A stretch of DNA of 64,000 nucleotides from Chitinophagaceae bacterium (GTDB lineage: Bacteria; Bacteroidota; Bacteroidia; Chitinophagales; Chitinophagaceae): positions 121,279 through 185,278 of the forward strand of contig JAHEZD010000001.1 of the NCBI GenBank assembly GCA_023251255.1, written 5' to 3'. The position numbers and the translations under genes are program-made. Shown here piece by piece: positions 41,404-49,763 of the stretch; the stretch's first letter is position 1; every line of letters starts with the position of its first letter. The notes below the pieces were generated by a model. It was not told the DNA's origin and did not search any database. It was given only the letters and a program-made list of their open reading frames with translations.

Positions 41404-41877
41404 ATGATTAGTATAAGAAGGGCAGCATTAAAAGACTGCAAACGAATAATGGAACTGGTGCATGAACTGGCTGTTTATGAAAAAGCGGCCAATGAAGTAA
41501 CCGTTACACAAGCGCATTTTGAAGAAAGTGGTTTTGGAACAAATCCTGTTTGGTGGGGTTTTGTGGCAACCTCAGCCCAACCCTTTCCTGAAGGGGAGGT
41601 GGAAGAAATTTTAGGCTTTACCTTATATTATATCCGTTACAGCACCTGGAAGGGGCAGCGTATGTACCTGGAAGATTTCCTGGTTACTGAACAGGCGAGG
41701 GGCAAGGGCATTGGCCAACTATTGTTTGATAAATTGATTGAAGAAGCCAAGGAAAAAAAGTTCAGTGCCATTGTTTGGCAAGTATTGAAATGGAATGAAC
41801 CTGCCATCAATTTTTATAAGAAATACAATGCCAGTTTTGATGGGGAATGGTTCAATTGCAGTGTGCCGATTGGTTAA
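41404..41877 (+). CDS. GNAT acetyltransferase, diamine/SSAT-like
   Basis: This 157-residue GNAT resembles spermidine/spermine N1-acetyltransferases. It has the N-terminal ISIRRAALKDCKRIMELVHE and LAVYEKAANEV, the acetyl-CoA motif VTEQARGKGIGQLLFDKL, the catalytic-region stretch WQVLKWNEPAINFYKKYNA and the ending FDGEWFNCSV. These enzymes acetylate small amines in the cytoplasm. The true substrate is unproven. Confidence 0.88.
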   Translation: MISIRRAALKDCKRIMELVHELAVYEKAANEVTVTQAHFEESGFGTNPVWWGFVATSAQPFPEGEVEEILGFTLYYIRYSTWKGQRMYLEDFLVTEQARGKGIGQLLFDKLIEEAKEKKFSAIVWQVLKWNEPAINFYKKYNASFDGEWFNCSVPIG

Positions 41878-41887
41878 TGGTTAATTG

Positions 41888-42051
41888 TCCCGTTGGCGGG
41901 GTCGATTTTCCTTCGCCTTTGATGTTTATCACTACTTGGGCTAAAGCCAATACCGTCTACCCGATATCATTATCCCTTTGCTAAAGCCGAAGGGCAATGA
42001 TGTGGATACCTACTTAATATGATTTTGGAGGAATTGACCCTGCCAGCAGGT
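41888..42051 (-). mobile_element. MITE-like element, family D copy 2 (inverted)
   Basis: On the minus strand it starts ACCTGCTGGCAGGGTCAATT, continues CCAAAATCATATTAAGTAGG and GGCTTTAGCCCAAGTAGTG, and ends GACCCCGCCAACGGGA. It is shorter than copy 1 (164 against 265 bp), lacking part of the right half. It fills the gap between the GNAT and fabD. Confidence 0.6.
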
Positions 42052-42067
42052 GAATGGTAACACTGTT

Positions 42068-42961
42068 TTAGTTGACCCCATCCACCAAAGCTTCCTTATA
42101 TATTTTCTGCACCAGTCCTTGCAGGACCTTTCCTGGCCCCACTTCCGTAAAACGGGTTGCCCCATCCTTTACCATGGCTTCCACGCTTTGGGTCCAGCGC
42201 ACGGCTCCGGTTAACTGTGCAATCAAGTTTTCCTTGATTGTTTCTGCATCGCTAACAGCCTCTGCCGTTACGTTTTGATAAACGGGGCAGGATGGGCTGT
42301 TGAATACCGTGGATTCAATGGCTGCAGCCAATTCTTCCTTTGCAGGGGCCATTAACGGGCTATGGAAGGCCCCCCCAACGGGCAGTACCAATGCACGTTT
42401 TGCACCGGCCGCTTTCATTCTTTCACAAGCTACTTCTATGCCTTTTATGGAACCACTGATGACCAATTGGCCGGGACAATTGTAATTGGCAGGCACCACT
42501 ACTTCATATATTTCGTTTTCTACCGCAGCACATATCTGTTCCACCTTTTCATCGGCCAAAGCCAGTATGGCGGCCATGGTAGAAGGGTTTATTTCACATG
42601 CTTTCTGCATGGCGTTTGCACGGATACTTACCAGCTTCAACGCATCTTCAAAACTTAGCGTGCCATTGGCAACCAATGCGGAAAACTCGCCTAATGAATG
42701 GCCAGCAACCATATCGGGAACTGCGTCATTTAAAGTCTTATAAGCAATAACGGAATGAAGAAAGACGGCAGGTTGCGTTACATTGGTTTGCTTCAGTTCC
42801 TCATCGGTGCCCGCAAACATGATATCGCTGATGCGGAAACCAAGAATTTCATTGGCCTGTTCAAATAATTCTTTTGCAAGTGGATTGCTATCGTACAGGT
42901 TCTTCCCCATGCCACTGAACTGTGACCCCTGACCGGGAAAAATATAGGCATGCTTACTCAT
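42068..42961 (-). CDS. fabD: Malonyl-CoA:ACP transacylase FabD
   Basis: A 297-residue enzyme that loads malonyl groups onto acyl carrier protein for fatty-acid synthesis. The nucleophile is S89 in GHSLGEF, with H200 (GGAFHSPLM) as the catalytic base and the oxyanion stretch FPGQGSQFSGMG at 8-19. The full family length is present. It lies 35 bp downstream of folE on the same strand, so the two may be co-transcribed. That pairing is probably incidental. Confidence 0.96.
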   Translation of the reverse strand: MSKHAYIFPGQGSQFSGMGKNLYDSNPLAKELFEQANEILGFRISDIMFAGTDEELKQTNVTQPAVFLHSVIAYKTLNDAVPDMVAGHSLGEFSALVANGTLSFEDALKLVSIRANAMQKACEINPSTMAAILALADEKVEQICAAVENEIYEVVVPANYNCPGQLVISGSIKGIEVACERMKAAGAKRALVLPVGGAFHSPLMAPAKEELAAAIESTVFNSPSCPVYQNVTAEAVSDAETIKENLIAQLTGAVRWTQSVEAMVKDGATRFTEVGPGKVLQGLVQKIYKEALVDGVN

Positions 42962-42996
42962 ACAGCAGTTATTTGTGGCTGCAAAGTAAACGTAAC

Positions 42997-43593
42997 TTAT
43001 TCCAAATTCTTGCTAATCAGTTTCAAAAATTCGCTGCGGGTGGTATTCTTCAAGAACTCGCCATCGAATGCCGATGTGGTGGTAATGGAGTTCTGTTTTT
43101 GGGTTCCCCGCATCATCATGCACAAATGTTTGGCTTCTATAACTACAGCTACGCCCAAAGGGTTCAATGATTCCTTGATGGCGGCAAGGATCTGTGTGGT
43201 GAGCCTTTCCTGTACCTGCAACCTTCTAGCATATACATCTACTACCCTTGCCAGTTTACTGAGGCCTGTTATCGTTCCATTGGGTATGTAAGCAATATGG
43301 GCCTTGCCAAAAAAAGGCAGCATGTGGTGCTCGCACATGGAGAATAGCTCGATGTCCTTTACAATGATCATCTCGCTTACATCTTCATGGAACTTGGCAG
43401 ATTCAATAATTTTTTTTGCATCCTGGTCATAGCCCTGTGTCAGGAACTGCATTGCCTTTGCCATGCGTTCGGGGGTTTTCTGCAAACCTTCCCTATGTGC
43501 GTCTTCCCCTAATAGGTTTAACGCTTTACTGTAAACATCCATTAAGCCGGATGTTGTTGTTTCGTCGTAATGGTCAACTTTTTTGTATGCCAT
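42997..43593 (-). CDS. folE: GTP cyclohydrolase I FolE
   Basis: I chose the ATG at 43593 ([11 protein letters not shown]), giving 198 residues; the longer start at 43656 adds an unrelated 21-residue tail. The enzyme converts GTP to 7,8-dihydroneopterin triphosphate. Zinc ligands C87 and H90 ([13 protein letters not shown]) and C158 (KHLCMMMRG) are present, as is the RLQVQERLT segment. Two PTPS genes lie directly upstream on the same strand, and these act on its product. The set forms a pteridine operon. Confidence 0.96.
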   Translation of the reverse strand: MAYKKVDHYDETTTSGLMDVYSKALNLLGEDAHREGLQKTPERMAKAMQFLTQGYDQDAKKIIESAKFHEDVSEMIIVKDIELFSMCEHHMLPFFGKAHIAYIPNGTITGLSKLARVVDVYARRLQVQERLTTQILAAIKESLNPLGVAVVIEAKHLCMMMRGTQKQNSITTTSAFDGEFLKNTTRSEFLKLISKNLE

Positions 43594-43661
43594 GATATTT
43601 TTTTTGTAGCCAGCAGTTACTATAATTGACCCCGTTTGCGCGGGGCCTTGTGCCATGGATA

Positions 43662-44081
43662 TTATTGCACAGGGTACTCCACAAAATTCCTTGGTGTTTC
43701 ATACAACCTAACCTGCAAATCAAACTTTTCATCCAGTTGTTTACGCAGGATGTTATAAATGACAATCACAATATTTTCAGCGGTTGGGTTCAGCATTTTG
43801 AAATGGCTAACATCCAAGTTCAGGTTCTTGTGGTCAAATTTGTCGAGTACTTCCAGTTTTATCAAATCACTCAGGTGCTTCAAGTCAATAACGTAGCCTG
43901 TTTCGGGATCTATTTCACCCACCACTTTTATTTCCAGTTCATAATTATGGCCATGGAAATTTTTGTTGCTGCAGGGGCCAAATACTTCCACGTTCCTTTC
44001 TTCGGTCCAGGAGTCATTGTACAGTTTATGTGCTGCATTGAAATGCTCTTTCCTGAAAACTGCGACTTTATTATTTGACAT
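43662..44081 (-). CDS. 6-pyruvoyl-tetrahydropterin synthase family protein, copy 1
   Basis: A 139-residue T-fold enzyme with zinc ligands H18 (FNAAHKL), H43 and H45 (FHGHNYELE), the catalytic Cys C37 (FGPCSNKN) and the substrate Glu in [12 protein letters not shown]. Family members convert dihydroneopterin triphosphate to 6-pyruvoyl-tetrahydropterin, or to 6-carboxy-tetrahydropterin (QueD) for queuosine. Which of these applies cannot be settled here, as no other queuosine or biopterin gene is in view. The next upstream gene is a paralogue. Confidence 0.92.
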   Translation of the reverse strand: MSNNKVAVFRKEHFNAAHKLYNDSWTEERNVEVFGPCSNKNFHGHNYELEIKVVGEIDPETGYVIDLKHLSDLIKLEVLDKFDHKNLNLDVSHFKMLNPTAENIVIVIYNILRKQLDEKFDLQVRLYETPRNFVEYPVQ

Positions 44082-44127
44082 GGCTGAATGATAAACAGTG
44101 AGGAAGCTAATTGGTTCAATTAATCAC

Positions 44128-44300
44128 TGATGTTATGCAAAGATTGTGGAAATAATGTAAGCCTGAGGCCCTCGAAGGCGATTCGGGTTTCCAAATAGGT
44201 TTCGACAACACTTCGACAAGCTCAGTGTGACATTGCTCAATCCCGATGAAAATATCGGGACAGGCTCTGACATCAGTATTTGACATTTTGCGTAACATCA
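44128..44300 (+). mobile_element. MITE-like element, family C copy 2
   Basis: The 173-bp element has ends TGATGTTATGCAAAG and TTTTGCGTAACATCA, flanked on both sides by ATTAATCAC (44119-44127 and 44301-44309). It sits between the two PTPS genes, touching the stop codon of the upstream one. It contains TTCGACAAGCTCAGTGTGAC and CCCGATGAAAATATCGGG. The homologous copy is at 17290-17453. Confidence 0.6.
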
Positions 44301-44301
44301 A

Positions 44302-44712
44302 TTAATCACCAAAATACTCCACGTAAATCCTTTGTGTTTCGTATAATTTGATGCAATGGAGTTTCACGTCCGTGGGTAAATGGGGGGCCAGTTGTTGCCA
44401 AATGGCAATGGCCAGGTTCTCCGTGCTGCACATTTTATCTTCCATGAAGTCCACATCCAGGTTAAGGTTCTTGTGGTCCAATTTATCTATCACGAACTCC
44501 TTGATCATGATACTTAACTTTTTCACATCGTACAGGAAACCTGTTTCGGCATTGGGTTCACCCTTAATGGTTACAAATAAATCGTAATTGTGGCCATGCC
44601 AGTTTTCATTGGCGCAAACACCAAACATTTGTTCGTTTTTTTCCTTGCTCCACTTGGGGTTGTAGAGTTTATGGGCCGCATTGAAATGTTCCTGTCTTGT
44701 TAAATAAACCAT
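44302..44712 (-). CDS. 6-pyruvoyl-tetrahydropterin synthase family protein, copy 2
   Basis: A 136-residue paralogue of the preceding protein, with the same active site: H14 (FNAAHKL), C33 (FGVCANEN), H39 and H41 (WHGHNYDLF) and LYETQRIYVEY. Both copies keep all catalytic residues, so neither looks decayed. One may serve biopterin/folate-type chemistry and the other queuosine. The stop codon lies within the 9-bp repeat that flanks the MITE-like insertion. Confidence 0.92.
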   Translation of the reverse strand: MVYLTRQEHFNAAHKLYNPKWSKEKNEQMFGVCANENWHGHNYDLFVTIKGEPNAETGFLYDVKKLSIMIKEFVIDKLDHKNLNLDVDFMEDKMCSTENLAIAIWQQLAPHLPTDVKLHCIKLYETQRIYVEYFGD

Positions 44713-44869
44713 TTACTTAAAATTCTGTTTAGGCCCCAAAGTTAAAGGATGGCGCTGATTTCAAGGAAACATAAGCATACGGCCAGCACTGCTGGCGCAA
44801 CCTTTATTGTGGGTGCCCAATCGTGCTGGGCTTGTTCACAGCTATGAATAACTTTTTTGCAAAACATTA

Positions 44870-44900
44870 TTGTTTCATCACGTTATAATTATCAACTTTG
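44870..44900 (+). promoter_or_regulatory. Probable promoter of mrdA-rodA
   Basis: TTG at 44870-44872, a 20-bp spacer, then CAACTTTG at 44893-44900, one mismatch from TAnnTTTG. It is 45 bp before the chosen ATG of mrdA and supports that start over the TTG at 44898. Confidence 0.45.
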
Positions 44901-44945
44901 TATTGCTACAAGTACTTCACACTTATTACTTCGTATTCACATTTT

Positions 44946-47042
44946 ATGCCGGTCTATAATCAAAGCAGGAGCAGGGTTATACAAATTATTTTTGTAATTG
45001 TTTTCATCATTATTATTGGGCAATTGATCAACCTCCAGGTATTCTCTTCCAAGTTCCGGATAGATGCCGATAGGAATGCCATGTACCGGAAGGTAATTTA
45101 CCCGGATAGGGGCATTATATACGACAGGAAGAAAAGGGCCGTACTTGAAAACATCAAGATGTTTGACCTGATTGTAACGCCTGCAGATACCAAGGGCATT
45201 GACACGCTTGATTTGTGCAATCTCCTGGGTATTGATACCGCTACTTACAAGAAGAGGATCAGGGACATTAATATCAAGAACACATCGGTAAAGCCAAGTG
45301 TTTTTGAACCTTTATTGACGCCTGAGATGTATGCCAGGCTAAATGAGAACATTTACAAATTCCCGGGGTTCGTATTGCAGGAAAGGAGTGTAAGGAGCTA
45401 TCCGTTCAATGCCGCTGCAAGTTTGCTAGGCTATATTGCTGAAGTGGATACGTCTTTTTTGAGGAAACACAAGGAAGAAGGCTACGAGCAGGGGGATTAT
45501 GCCGGTTATACCGGACTTGAGCGTAGCTATGAGAAGGTACTGATGGGGCAGCGTGGCGTGAAAATCCTGATCCGCGACAAACTAAGCCGGTTGCAGGGGT
45601 CTTATGGCAATGGTATTTATGATACAGCGGCCGTGGCCGGTAAAAGCCTTTATTCCAGTATTGATGTGGAGCTTCAGCAATTGGGCGAGAAACTGATGAC
45701 CAATAAAGTGGGAAGCATTGTGGCCATCAACCCCAAAACGGGGGGCATACTCTGCATGATTTCTGCTCCTACTTACAATCCTAACTACTTAACGGGGAAC
45801 CAGCGCAGGAAACATTTTGGGGAGATGTTCACGGATCCCCGCAAGCCTTTATACAATAGGACCATTACCAGTAGGTATTCGCCGGGTTCAACTTTCAAAA
45901 CATTGGTTGGCATTATTGGTTTGGCAGAAGGGGTAATTGATGAGCGGTTTACGGTTTCCTGCAGTGGGGCCTATTATGGTTGCGGTACAGGCAAACCGAA
46001 ATGCCTGGATCCCGGGACCTTCCAATTGACGGGTGCCATTGCCCATAGCTGCAACACTTATTTTGCAACGGTTTTCAGGAGAACATTGGACCAGCCGCAG
46101 TTTGGGAGTGCTGATAGTGGGTTGGCGGTATTCAATCAATATGCTTCTTCTTTTGGGTTGGGCAGCAAGCTGGGGGTTGACCTGCCATCAGAAAATAGGG
46201 GCAACCTTCCAACACCTAAGTATTACAGGAAGATTTTCGGGCCTAGGTGGCAAACCTGCAATATTATGTCCAATGCTATTGGTCAGGGCGAAGTGCAGAC
46301 CACGATTGTACAATTGGCGAATGTGATGTCTACTATTGCCAATAAGGGTTATTATTATACACCGCACCTGATTGATTCCATTGAAGGTGGCGATGAATAT
46401 GGCCTGTTGGAAAAATTCACGGAAAAGCATTATACCAAGGGTGTTGCAGATACGGTATTTGATGCTGTGCAGGATGGGATGCAGGGTGTGATGGACTATG
46501 GTACAGGTGCCGGTTTCAAAGTTCCGGGCGTAGTGGTTTGTGGTAAAACAGGTACGGTGGAAAACTACGCTAAGGTGAATGGCAAGCAGGAAAAGCAGGC
46601 TAACCACTCTTTCTTTGGGGCGTTTGCACCAAGGGACAATCCGAAAATTGCGATTGCTGTTATTTGTGAGAATGCAGGTTTTGGTGCCACTTATTCTGGA
46701 CCCATTGCCAGTTTGATGATTGAAAAGTATTTGAAAGATTCCGTTGCTGGGAAGGAACGCCAGGACAAAATTGAGTCAATGGCCAAAACGAGCCTTATTC
46801 CCAAGTTGATGCGGATTGAAATAGCAAGGATGGATTCCATTAAACGTGCAAAGGAAAAGCCAGTGATAGAGCCTGTTGAGGAGGATTCAACGGATAAGGA
46901 AGAAGCAGTACCGCTTCAACAGGAGGCTGCTCCATCCAGTGTTCCCTCAAAGGATTCAGGCAACAGGAAAACGGTGAATACTTCTGCAGCCATTCTTCCA
47001 GATGAAAAGAAAACAATAAAACAAGCAAAGCCCAATAATTAA
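44946..47042 (+). CDS. mrdA: Penicillin-binding protein 2 (elongasome transpeptidase)
   Basis: The 698 residues start at ATG 44946. An N-terminal membrane helix (VIQIIFVIVFIIIIGQLINL, 11-30) is followed by the PBP dimerisation region (YPDRGIIYDRKK) and the transpeptidase domain. That domain has S315-T-F-K318 (SPGSTFKT), S368-C-N370 (AHSCNTYF) and KTG (CGKTGTVEN). It cross-links peptidoglycan during rod elongation with RodA, encoded next with a one-base overlap. The C-terminal tail of about 70 residues is Lys/Glu/Ser-rich and probably disordered. Confidence 0.96.
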   Translation: MPVYNQSRSRVIQIIFVIVFIIIIGQLINLQVFSSKFRIDADRNAMYRKVIYPDRGIIYDRKKRAVLENIKMFDLIVTPADTKGIDTLDLCNLLGIDTATYKKRIRDINIKNTSVKPSVFEPLLTPEMYARLNENIYKFPGFVLQERSVRSYPFNAAASLLGYIAEVDTSFLRKHKEEGYEQGDYAGYTGLERSYEKVLMGQRGVKILIRDKLSRLQGSYGNGIYDTAAVAGKSLYSSIDVELQQLGEKLMTNKVGSIVAINPKTGGILCMISAPTYNPNYLTGNQRRKHFGEMFTDPRKPLYNRTITSRYSPGSTFKTLVGIIGLAEGVIDERFTVSCSGAYYGCGTGKPKCLDPGTFQLTGAIAHSCNTYFATVFRRTLDQPQFGSADSGLAVFNQYASSFGLGSKLGVDLPSENRGNLPTPKYYRKIFGPRWQTCNIMSNAIGQGEVQTTIVQLANVMSTIANKGYYYTPHLIDSIEGGDEYGLLEKFTEKHYTKGVADTVFDAVQDGMQGVMDYGTGAGFKVPGVVVCGKTGTVENYAKVNGKQEKQANHSFFGAFAPRDNPKIAIAVICENAGFGATYSGPIASLMIEKYLKDSVAGKERQDKIESMAKTSLIPKLMRIEIARMDSIKRAKEKPVIEPVEEDSTDKEEAVPLQQEAAPSSVPSKDSGNRKTVNTSAAILPDEKKTIKQAKPNN

Positions 47043-48379
47043 TGAACGCCCGTAACAATAACATTTCCCAAGGCATTGATATAACTGTGATATTGCTGTA
47101 TGCTATTCTGGTGTCTATAGGTGTACTCTGCATTTTCATGGTGGAATACAAGCCTGGTGTGGATGTTTTTTCTTCCTTTATTGGCGGCAAGACCAATTAC
47201 AGCAAGCAGATTTTTTTTGCTGGGATATGCATTGTACTGGCCACTTTTATTTTATTGGCCGATAGCAAACTGTTTACGGCATTTGCCAATTTAATGTATG
47301 CATTCGGCATCCTTTTGATGCTTGCCACTTTTGCCATTGGTACAAGTGTGCATGGTTCCAAAAGCTGGATACCATTGGGCGGAGGGTTCAACCTGCAGCC
47401 GGCCGAGCTTTGTAAGATCTTTACGGCCTTGGCCCTGGCGAAATTCCTTTCAAGGCAGGAAACGGATTTTTCCAAACTTAAGTCGCAGTTGATTGGAGGG
47501 GCCATTGCACTGCTGCCTGCTATATTGTCCACAGCCCAACATGAATTGGGGCTGGCATTGGTATATCTCTGCTTTTTTATTGTGATGTACCGTGAAGGGC
47601 TGCCTCCCGGGTTGCTAATTGTTGGGTTTTCTTTTGCAGTGCTTGTTGTGGCCACGCTATTGGTCAATCCCAATATTTTGGCCATCGCTTTGACCGTTAT
47701 TGCGGCAATAACCATTTATATTTTGCGTAGGCAAATAAAGCGGCAGAAGAAGCTACTGACCATTATTGTGGGTGTTTGGATAATCTGCGTAGGCGTTCAG
47801 CGCTTTGCTGTTCCGTATATTTTCAATAATGCTTTTGAATGTTACCAAAGTACCCGGATCTACAGCATGGTAGGTAAGGAGTACGATTGTTCCAAGAACC
47901 ACCATGTGGCCAAGGACCCTTCCAAAAAGCCAAAGAAAACGGATGATTACAATGTGCGCCAAAGCAAGATTGCCATTGGCTCCGGAGGGGTTATAGGTAG
48001 GGGCTTCCTGAAGGGGACACAGACAAGGGGTAAATATGTACCGGAACAGCATACCGATTTTATTTTCACTTCATTGGGGGAAGCATTTGGCTTTGTGGGA
48101 TGTTTTGCTTTTTTGGGGCTGTACCTTTTGCTATTGTTCAGGATTGTACGCATTGCAGAAAGGCAAAGGAGTACTTTTAGCCGTGTATATGCTTATGGGG
48201 TGGCCAGTATCCTGTTCTTCCATATTACCGTAAATGTGTGCATGACCATTGGGCTTTTCCCTATCATTGGGATCCCATTGCCATTGATCAGTTATGGGGG
48301 CTCCTCCTTACTTACGTTTACTATTCTGATATTTATACTGCTGAGGCTGGATGCAGACAGGCAAATGGTTTTGAGGTAA
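47042..48379 (+). CDS. rodA: Rod-shape glycosyltransferase RodA
   Basis: A 445-residue SEDS-family peptidoglycan polymerase with about ten membrane helices. Family marks are GSKSWIPLGGGFNLQPAELCKI, the Asp/Glu-containing loop GKYVPEQHTDFIFTSLGEAFGFVG and the ending GIPLPLISYGGSSLLT. Its start overlaps the mrdA stop by one base, the standard PBP2-RodA pair. There is a longer soluble loop (about 245-300, Cys-containing) than in E. coli RodA, as common in Bacteroidota. Confidence 0.95.
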   Translation: MNARNNNISQGIDITVILLYAILVSIGVLCIFMVEYKPGVDVFSSFIGGKTNYSKQIFFAGICIVLATFILLADSKLFTAFANLMYAFGILLMLATFAIGTSVHGSKSWIPLGGGFNLQPAELCKIFTALALAKFLSRQETDFSKLKSQLIGGAIALLPAILSTAQHELGLALVYLCFFIVMYREGLPPGLLIVGFSFAVLVVATLLVNPNILAIALTVIAAITIYILRRQIKRQKKLLTIIVGVWIICVGVQRFAVPYIFNNAFECYQSTRIYSMVGKEYDCSKNHHVAKDPSKKPKKTDDYNVRQSKIAIGSGGVIGRGFLKGTQTRGKYVPEQHTDFIFTSLGEAFGFVGCFAFLGLYLLLLFRIVRIAERQRSTFSRVYAYGVASILFFHITVNVCMTIGLFPIIGIPLPLISYGGSSLLTFTILIFILLRLDADRQMVLR

Positions 48380-48463
48380 ACGGACCAACAAGTTGCTGGT
48401 TACGGGTTGCTGGTTATTGCATTGTCCATAAACGAAATAGTCAAACTTATACAGTACAAGGGC

Positions 48464-49603
48464 TTATTGCAGAACTTCCCTTGCTATTACCAATTTCTGT
48501 ATTTCGGATGTGCCTTCGCCAATTGTACAAAGCTTGGCATCCCTGTAAAATTTCTCCACTGGGAAATCCTTGGTATAGCCATAGCCACCAAAGATCTGCA
48601 CGGCATCATTGGCAGTTTTCACCGCTACCTCGCTGGCGTAATATTTTGCCATGGCCCCCTGCTTGGTCACTTTTTCTCCACGTTCCTTCAAATCGCAGCT
48701 TTGCCAAACCAATAAGTCGGCAGCCATGATTTCTGTTGCCATGTCGGCCAGTTTAAAACTGATGCCCTGAAAGTTGCAGATTGGCTGGTCGAACTGGTGG
48801 CGTTCCTTGGAGTACTGCAATGCGGCTTCATAGGCACCTTTGGCAATGCCAATGGACAGGGCCGCTATCGAGATCCTGCCACCATCCAGGATCTTCAACG
48901 CCTGACGGAACCCGTCGCCCACTTCACCCAAACGTTGCGCATCACTTATCCTGCAATTGTCAAAAATCATTTCAGCGGTTTCGCTGGCCCTCATGCCCAA
49001 TTTGTTTTCCTTTTTCCCCCCACTGAAACCAGCAGTTCCCCTTTCTACAATGAAAGCTGTTGAATTGCCACTTGTTCTTGGTTCGCCTGTTCTGCAAACC
49101 ACCACGGCCACATCACCGGATTTGCCATGTGTGATCCAGCTTTTTGTTCCATTGATTACCCAATCCTTGCCATCCTTTACGGCCACTGTTTTCATGTTGC
49201 CAGCATCACTGCCCGTATTGGGCTCCGTCAATCCCCAAGCACCAATCCATTCTGCGGTAGCGAGCTTGGGCAGGTATTTTTTTTTCTGTTCTTCATTACC
49301 AAAGCTGAGGATATGGTTGGTGCAAAGGGAATTGTGTGCAGCCACACTTAACCCAATGGATCCACAAACCTTGGCTATTTCCTGTATGATGGCATTGTAT
49401 TCAAAATAGCTCAACCCTGTGCCGCCATATTCTTCCGGAACCAGCACACCCATCATGCCCAATTTGCCCAGCTCCTTAAAAACCTGAACGGGGAACTCCT
49501 GCGTTTCATCCCATTTCATTACATGTGGCTTAATGAATTGTTGTGCAAAGTCCTTGGCAGAATGTGCCACTTGCTGTGTAAGTTCAGTTGACTGAAAGTT
49601 CAT
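48464..49603 (-). CDS. Acyl-CoA dehydrogenase
   Basis: A 379-residue FAD flavoenzyme of normal length. It has the ACAD signature GAWGLTEPNTGSDAGNMKT, the second signature QIFGGYGYTKDFPVEKFYRD and the catalytic Glu in IGEGTSEIQKLVIAREVL at the C-terminus. It oxidises acyl-CoA thioesters to enoyl-CoA and passes electrons to ETF. A short- or branched-chain substrate is likely, but cannot be fixed by eye. Upstream are a TACATTTG promoter box and an ACTAAC-N4-GTTAGT palindrome, then a leader hairpin. Confidence 0.93.
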   Translation of the reverse strand: MNFQSTELTQQVAHSAKDFAQQFIKPHVMKWDETQEFPVQVFKELGKLGMMGVLVPEEYGGTGLSYFEYNAIIQEIAKVCGSIGLSVAAHNSLCTNHILSFGNEEQKKKYLPKLATAEWIGAWGLTEPNTGSDAGNMKTVAVKDGKDWVINGTKSWITHGKSGDVAVVVCRTGEPRTSGNSTAFIVERGTAGFSGGKKENKLGMRASETAEMIFDNCRISDAQRLGEVGDGFRQALKILDGGRISIAALSIGIAKGAYEAALQYSKERHQFDQPICNFQGISFKLADMATEIMAADLLVWQSCDLKERGEKVTKQGAMAKYYASEVAVKTANDAVQIFGGYGYTKDFPVEKFYRDAKLCTIGEGTSEIQKLVIAREVLQ

Positions 49604-49622
49604 GTTGAAGTGTGTTTAAATA

Positions 49623-49652
49623 ATAGTCCCGCAAATGTTTTTGCGGGACTAT
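49623..49652 (-). promoter_or_regulatory. Perfect 13-bp hairpin in the acyl-CoA dehydrogenase leader
   Basis: The arms ATAGTCCCGCAAA (49623-49635) and TTTGCGGGACTAT (49640-49652) enclose a 4-base loop. The hairpin lies 20 bp before the minus-strand start codon and downstream of the predicted promoter, so it should be in the mRNA leader. It has no long T-run. It could also act as a weak terminator or RNA stabiliser. Confidence 0.5.
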
Positions 49653-49682
49653 CTAAAAGCGGAATAGCAATCGTTAGAGGCT

Positions 49683-49710
49683 ACTAACATTCGTTAGTTT
49701 TACAAATGTA
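49683..49710 (-). promoter_or_regulatory. Promoter with overlapping operator-like palindrome
   Basis: The minus strand has TACATTTG at 49703-49710, followed by ACTAACGAATGTTAGT (49683-49698), a perfect 6-bp-arm palindrome placed across the expected transcription start. A further half-site (CTAAC on the minus strand) lies at 49673-49677. The layout fits repression by a TetR-like regulator, as is usual for fatty-acid or branched-chain degradation genes. Confidence 0.45.
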
Positions 49711-49763
49711 GGGGAGAAATTTATTTTACGGAATTTATTTTCCTAAGCCTACCAGATTGGTTT

